A DNA stretch of 64,000 nt, taken from Romboutsia faecis. Its GTDB lineage: Bacteria; Bacillota; Clostridia; Peptostreptococcales; Peptostreptococcaceae. The notes beneath the pieces are model-generated. The model was not told the DNA's origin and ran no database searches. It saw only the letters and a list, made by a program, of their open reading frames with translations. Shown piece after piece: positions 61,404-64,000 of the stretch (the stretch's first letter is position 1; every line of letters begins with the position of its first letter). Location: positions 124,001 to 188,000 of the forward strand of contig NZ_JACRWE010000003.1 of assembly GCF_014323405.1 (NCBI RefSeq), written 5' to 3'. The position numbers were made by a program, and so were the translations under genes.

Positions 61404-61681
61404 AAAATTTCCTCCAATCAATTAAGTAGTTATCACAATACTTAAAACTACTATATGAGTATTATATAACATATAGAAATTAAAATCCAACAATTAAGTG
61501 TATTTGTAACTATTGTTAACTAAAGTAATTAGTGAATAAATTAAAGTATTTTGTGATATTACCTTTAAATAAATAATCAAATAAGGATAAAGAGCAACTT
61601 TTTTCAGAAAATATCACAAAAAATAGTTTATTTTTAGTATAATTATAAAGAAGTAATATATAAGTAGGAGGACAACTAGGA

Positions 61682-62410
61682 GTGGAAAGGGCTAATAAAC
61701 CTTTAAAAACAACAAATAAGAAACCTATAAATAAAAAGAAGGTTGTAAATAGAGATAGAGTAATAAAAAAGAGAATTGAGATGTTATTATCAGTTGGAAC
61801 TATAGGATTAATAATTGGATTAATAGTAGGTATATTAGTACCAATAGGTGGTATTAAAAAATCAGAATATAATGAGCTTAAAAAAGTTAATGAAAAGATT
61901 AAATCTGAATTAAATGATGCTAATAATAAATTAGAAGACTTAAAAAGTGAAATTGAAGAAAATAAAATATTCGCAAGTCTTGATAGTGAAAAAAAAGAAC
62001 AAGTCATTAATTATATAGGTGCATTAACTAATGAAGAAAAAGATGTATCTACAACAGACTTATTTGAGAAGGTATATAAAGTATATGCATATAGTATAGG
62101 GTACGAAAGTTTTAAAGATTTTAATTCTGTTGTAGATACTTTTGGATATCAATATGATATAACTGAAGATGTTGATATAAAAAAGGTTATATTAAAAGAC
62201 GAATATGCTGGAGATTATGTTACTTTAAACTTTAGAAAAACAAATGATAGCCAAGAATTAATTTTAAATTCAATTAGGTACAATAAAGTAGACAATTATA
62301 TTGAAACAAATATTACTGATGGATCTAATATAGAGTACGTTACATATAATGGAACAAAGTCAAATGTAAATAATGTTAATGAACAAGTGCAGTTCTTATT
62401 TTCTGAATAA
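61682..62410 (+). CDS. Membrane-anchored coiled-coil protein
   Basis: A 242-residue protein: basic cytoplasmic N-terminus (residues 1-34), one helix (LLSVGTIGLIIGLIVGILVP, 35-54), a coiled coil (about 60-95, KKVNEKIKSELNDANNKLED) and an extracellular domain of 140 residues. GTG start with AGGAGG 10 bases upstream. Not recognised; topology resembles small cell-envelope proteins. Confidence 0.65.
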   Translation: MERANKPLKTTNKKPINKKKVVNRDRVIKKRIEMLLSVGTIGLIIGLIVGILVPIGGIKKSEYNELKKVNEKIKSELNDANNKLEDLKSEIEENKIFASLDSEKKEQVINYIGALTNEEKDVSTTDLFEKVYKVYAYSIGYESFKDFNSVVDTFGYQYDITEDVDIKKVILKDEYAGDYVTLNFRKTNDSQELILNSIRYNKVDNYIETNITDGSNIEYVTYNGTKSNVNNVNEQVQFLFSE

Positions 62411-62512
62411 AAGTAAAAAATGGCCAAAATATCTAAATAATAGATAATATTAAAAATAATAAAGTATATAATAATACATATGATAGCACCTGAGTATATT
62501 TGATTTTACAGG

Positions 62513-62548
62513 AATGCTCCAAAAATATTTTTGGAGCATTTCTTATTT
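62513..62548 (+). terminator. Terminator
   Basis: AATGCTCCAAAAA pairs perfectly with TTTTTGGAGCATT and T-rich sequence follows. Confidence 0.88.
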
Positions 62549-62726
62549 TGTATTTTAAAGATAATATATTTAGATTATATTACATAGAATATATTTAAAG
62601 TTAAAAAGTAATTAATAATTTTAGGCAGATTATTACAAAATTCTTACAAATTTGTAAAAGAGTACAGAATAATTAGTTATGTATTATATAATAAGGTTAT
62701 TAAAAAGATATAGTAGGGAGTAAGTT

Positions 62727-64000
62727 ATGATAAATACAAAGTTTTCTATAGGAAAGATAAAAGATATACCTAACGATCCAAAGCTAGGGTATACTAAGGG
62801 AGCTTTTTATGAAAAAATAGGAAAGTTAGATAAGGCAATAGAGGCATATAAAGAAGCTTCTGAGGAAGGTCATGTAAAGTCTCAATATACCTTAGGTTAT
62901 ATTTATAAAAAACGAAAGCAGTACCATGAAGCTGAGAAATGGTTAAAGATGTCTTATAAGAATGGTTATGAAGAAGCAGCTTTTGATTTAGGAAATATGT
63001 ATTATGATATAGATGGGTATGAGTATGCTTTATATTGGTATGAAAAGATAGCTCTTTTAGGAAATTTACTAGCACAAAATAATTTAGGTGTTGCTCATTT
63101 TTATTTAAAAGATTATCAACGAAGTGAAAAATGGTTAAAGGAAGCTGCTGATAATAATTTAGGCACTGCGTGCTTTAACCTAGCCCTTTTATATACATTA
63201 TTAAACAGAGTAGATGAAGCCAAAGAATATTATAAAAAAGGCTCAGTTCTTCAAGATAATGAATGTAAATATAATTTAGCTGTATTAAGTCAAAATGAAG
63301 ATATAAAAGAGTCAATAGCATTATATAAGCAATTATATAAAGTTTCGCATATTAAAGGATGTTATAATTTAGGACTAATAATGGAAATAGAAAAAGATTA
63401 TGATGAAGCTAAAAAATATTACAAAAAGGGTGCTGACAAAGATGATACTAAATCACAATATAGATTAGCTAAAATATACGATAAAGAAAATAAAAGAGAT
63501 GATGCTATAGAGTATTATGAAAAAGCAATAGAAGGTAACTTTACTTTAGCTAAATTTAGCTTAGCTAATTTATATAATAGAGAAAATGAAATTGATAGTG
63601 CAAAAATTTACTACGAAATGGCATCGAATGATCATCTAATAGAAGCAAAGAATAACTTAGCAGGTTTATATTTTGAAGAAGAGAATTATACAAAAGCAAT
63701 TAGCTACTTTGAAGAAGCAATAGCTGATGGTTGTAAAGTTGCTATTGAAAATATAGGTGATCTATATTATAAGACAAATGATATTGAAAGAGCTATATCA
63801 TACTATTTAAGAAATTCAGATTCAATTTCATGTCAAGTAAAATTAGGTAAGATTTATGAGGAAATAGATCGTGTAGAAGAGGCAATTATTTGGTATAAGA
63901 AAGCTTGTGAGAATGATGATATATTTTCAGCATATAAATTAGGATGTATCTTTGAAGAACAAGGAAATAAAGAAGAAGCTAAAAAATATTTTAGCATAGC
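62727..64000 (+). CDS. Sel1/TPR-like repeat protein, 3' end outside window
   Basis: At least 424 residues of repeats about 34-36 long, each with a helix pair such as AIEAYKEASEEGHVKSQYTL, AKKYYKKGADKDDTKSQYRL and AIEYYEKAIEGNFTLAKFSL. The spacing and the A..Y..AA..G...A pattern are those of Sel1-type repeats. At least ten units are visible. The protein is soluble, without signal peptide. GTAGGGAG precedes the ATG. Sel1/TPR proteins scaffold protein complexes; partner unknown. Confidence 0.8.
   Translation, partial: MINTKFSIGKIKDIPNDPKLGYTKGAFYEKIGKLDKAIEAYKEASEEGHVKSQYTLGYIYKKRKQYHEAEKWLKMSYKNGYEEAAFDLGNMYYDIDGYEYALYWYEKIALLGNLLAQNNLGVAHFYLKDYQRSEKWLKEAADNNLGTACFNLALLYTLLNRVDEAKEYYKKGSVLQDNECKYNLAVLSQNEDIKESIALYKQLYKVSHIKGCYNLGLIMEIEKDYDEAKKYYKKGADKDDTKSQYRLAKIYDKENKRDDAIEYYEKAIEGNFTLAKFSLANLYNRENEIDSAKIYYEMASNDHLIEAKNNLAGLYFEEENYTKAISYFEEAIADGCKVAIENIGDLYYKTNDIERAISYYLRNSDSISCQVKLGKIYEEIDRVEEAIIWYKKACENDDIFSAYKLGCIFEEQGNKEEAKKYFSI

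Noticed and set aside
61198..61425. Plus-strand 75-codon frame
   Set aside because: Contains the terminator hairpin as its first codons and lies opposite the better-supported 53-residue minus gene.

Overview
The window is very AT-rich, uses strong AAGGAGG-type ribosome binding sites with occasional TTG and GTG starts, and has short intergenic gaps closed by hairpin-plus-T-run terminators. The gene families (CD3324-like and Mor-like small HTH proteins, a DUF1659/DUF2922/YvrJ trio, a spore-type collagen-like protein, EcsC, MurJ, RodA, HelD) point to a spore-forming Clostridia chromosome, most likely the Peptostreptococcaceae (Clostridioides, Paraclostridium, Paeniclostridium group). The taxonomic call is inference from gene content. 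No integrase, transposase, rRNA or CRISPR array is visible.

Layout. 1-2.0 kb: the 5' part of prfC, then a graveyard with restriction-enzyme debris, a start-less MNT nucleotidyltransferase, an intact HEPT-domain partner and a metallopeptidase fragment. 2.0-6.8 kb: a GIY-YIG protein, tRNA-Asn, a broken MBL hydrolase beside a beheaded LysR gene, a nitroreductase and an AraC regulator divergent from an EamA transporter. 8.2-18.2 kb: a PrpR_N-type regulator divergent from an eight-gene catabolic operon (four-carbon-acid kinase, Fe-alcohol dehydrogenase, DapA-family aldolase, PdxA2-type dehydrogenase, TRAP QM subunits, BNR/sialidase-like protein, YhcH/YiaL protein). 18.4-22.7 kb: an AraC regulator divergent from a GPH transporter, amidohydrolase and creatininase-family operon. 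A second, nearly identical tRNA-Asn lies at 24.0 kb, so the two copies bracket about 20.5 kb of accessory metabolism.

24-34 kb: the DUF1659/DUF2922/YvrJ trio, small regulators, a GNAT, a phage-type amidase, a BlaI/M56/VanZ module with a clear promoter and operator repeats, and an ABC-F ATPase behind an attenuator-like leader. 34-45 kb: small membrane and zinc-ribbon proteins, a frameshifted gene, a lone Mrr-like nuclease, HelD, AraC-GyrI, EcsC, a short UvrC homologue, HD and NUDIX hydrolases and a flavodoxin. 45-50.4 kb: cysK-cysE, ferredoxin, a small GIY-YIG protein, and a TPP riboswitch controlling thiD-thiM-thiE. 50.5-64 kb: a Cys-rich collagen-like protein, a J-like coiled-coil protein, a DUF3810 protease-like protein, rodA, a methyltransferase, cupin, degV, murJ, an HD protein and the start of a Sel1/TPR repeat protein.

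The most system-like region is 8.2-22.7 kb. The visible enzymes suggest uptake of an acidic sugar or its lactone, ring or side-chain processing, aldol cleavage, and entry of a C4 acid into glycolysis as a triose phosphate. The substrate is unknown. The combination of enzymes, the TRAP transporter without its binding protein and the two separate regulators make this the best candidate for an undescribed pathway.
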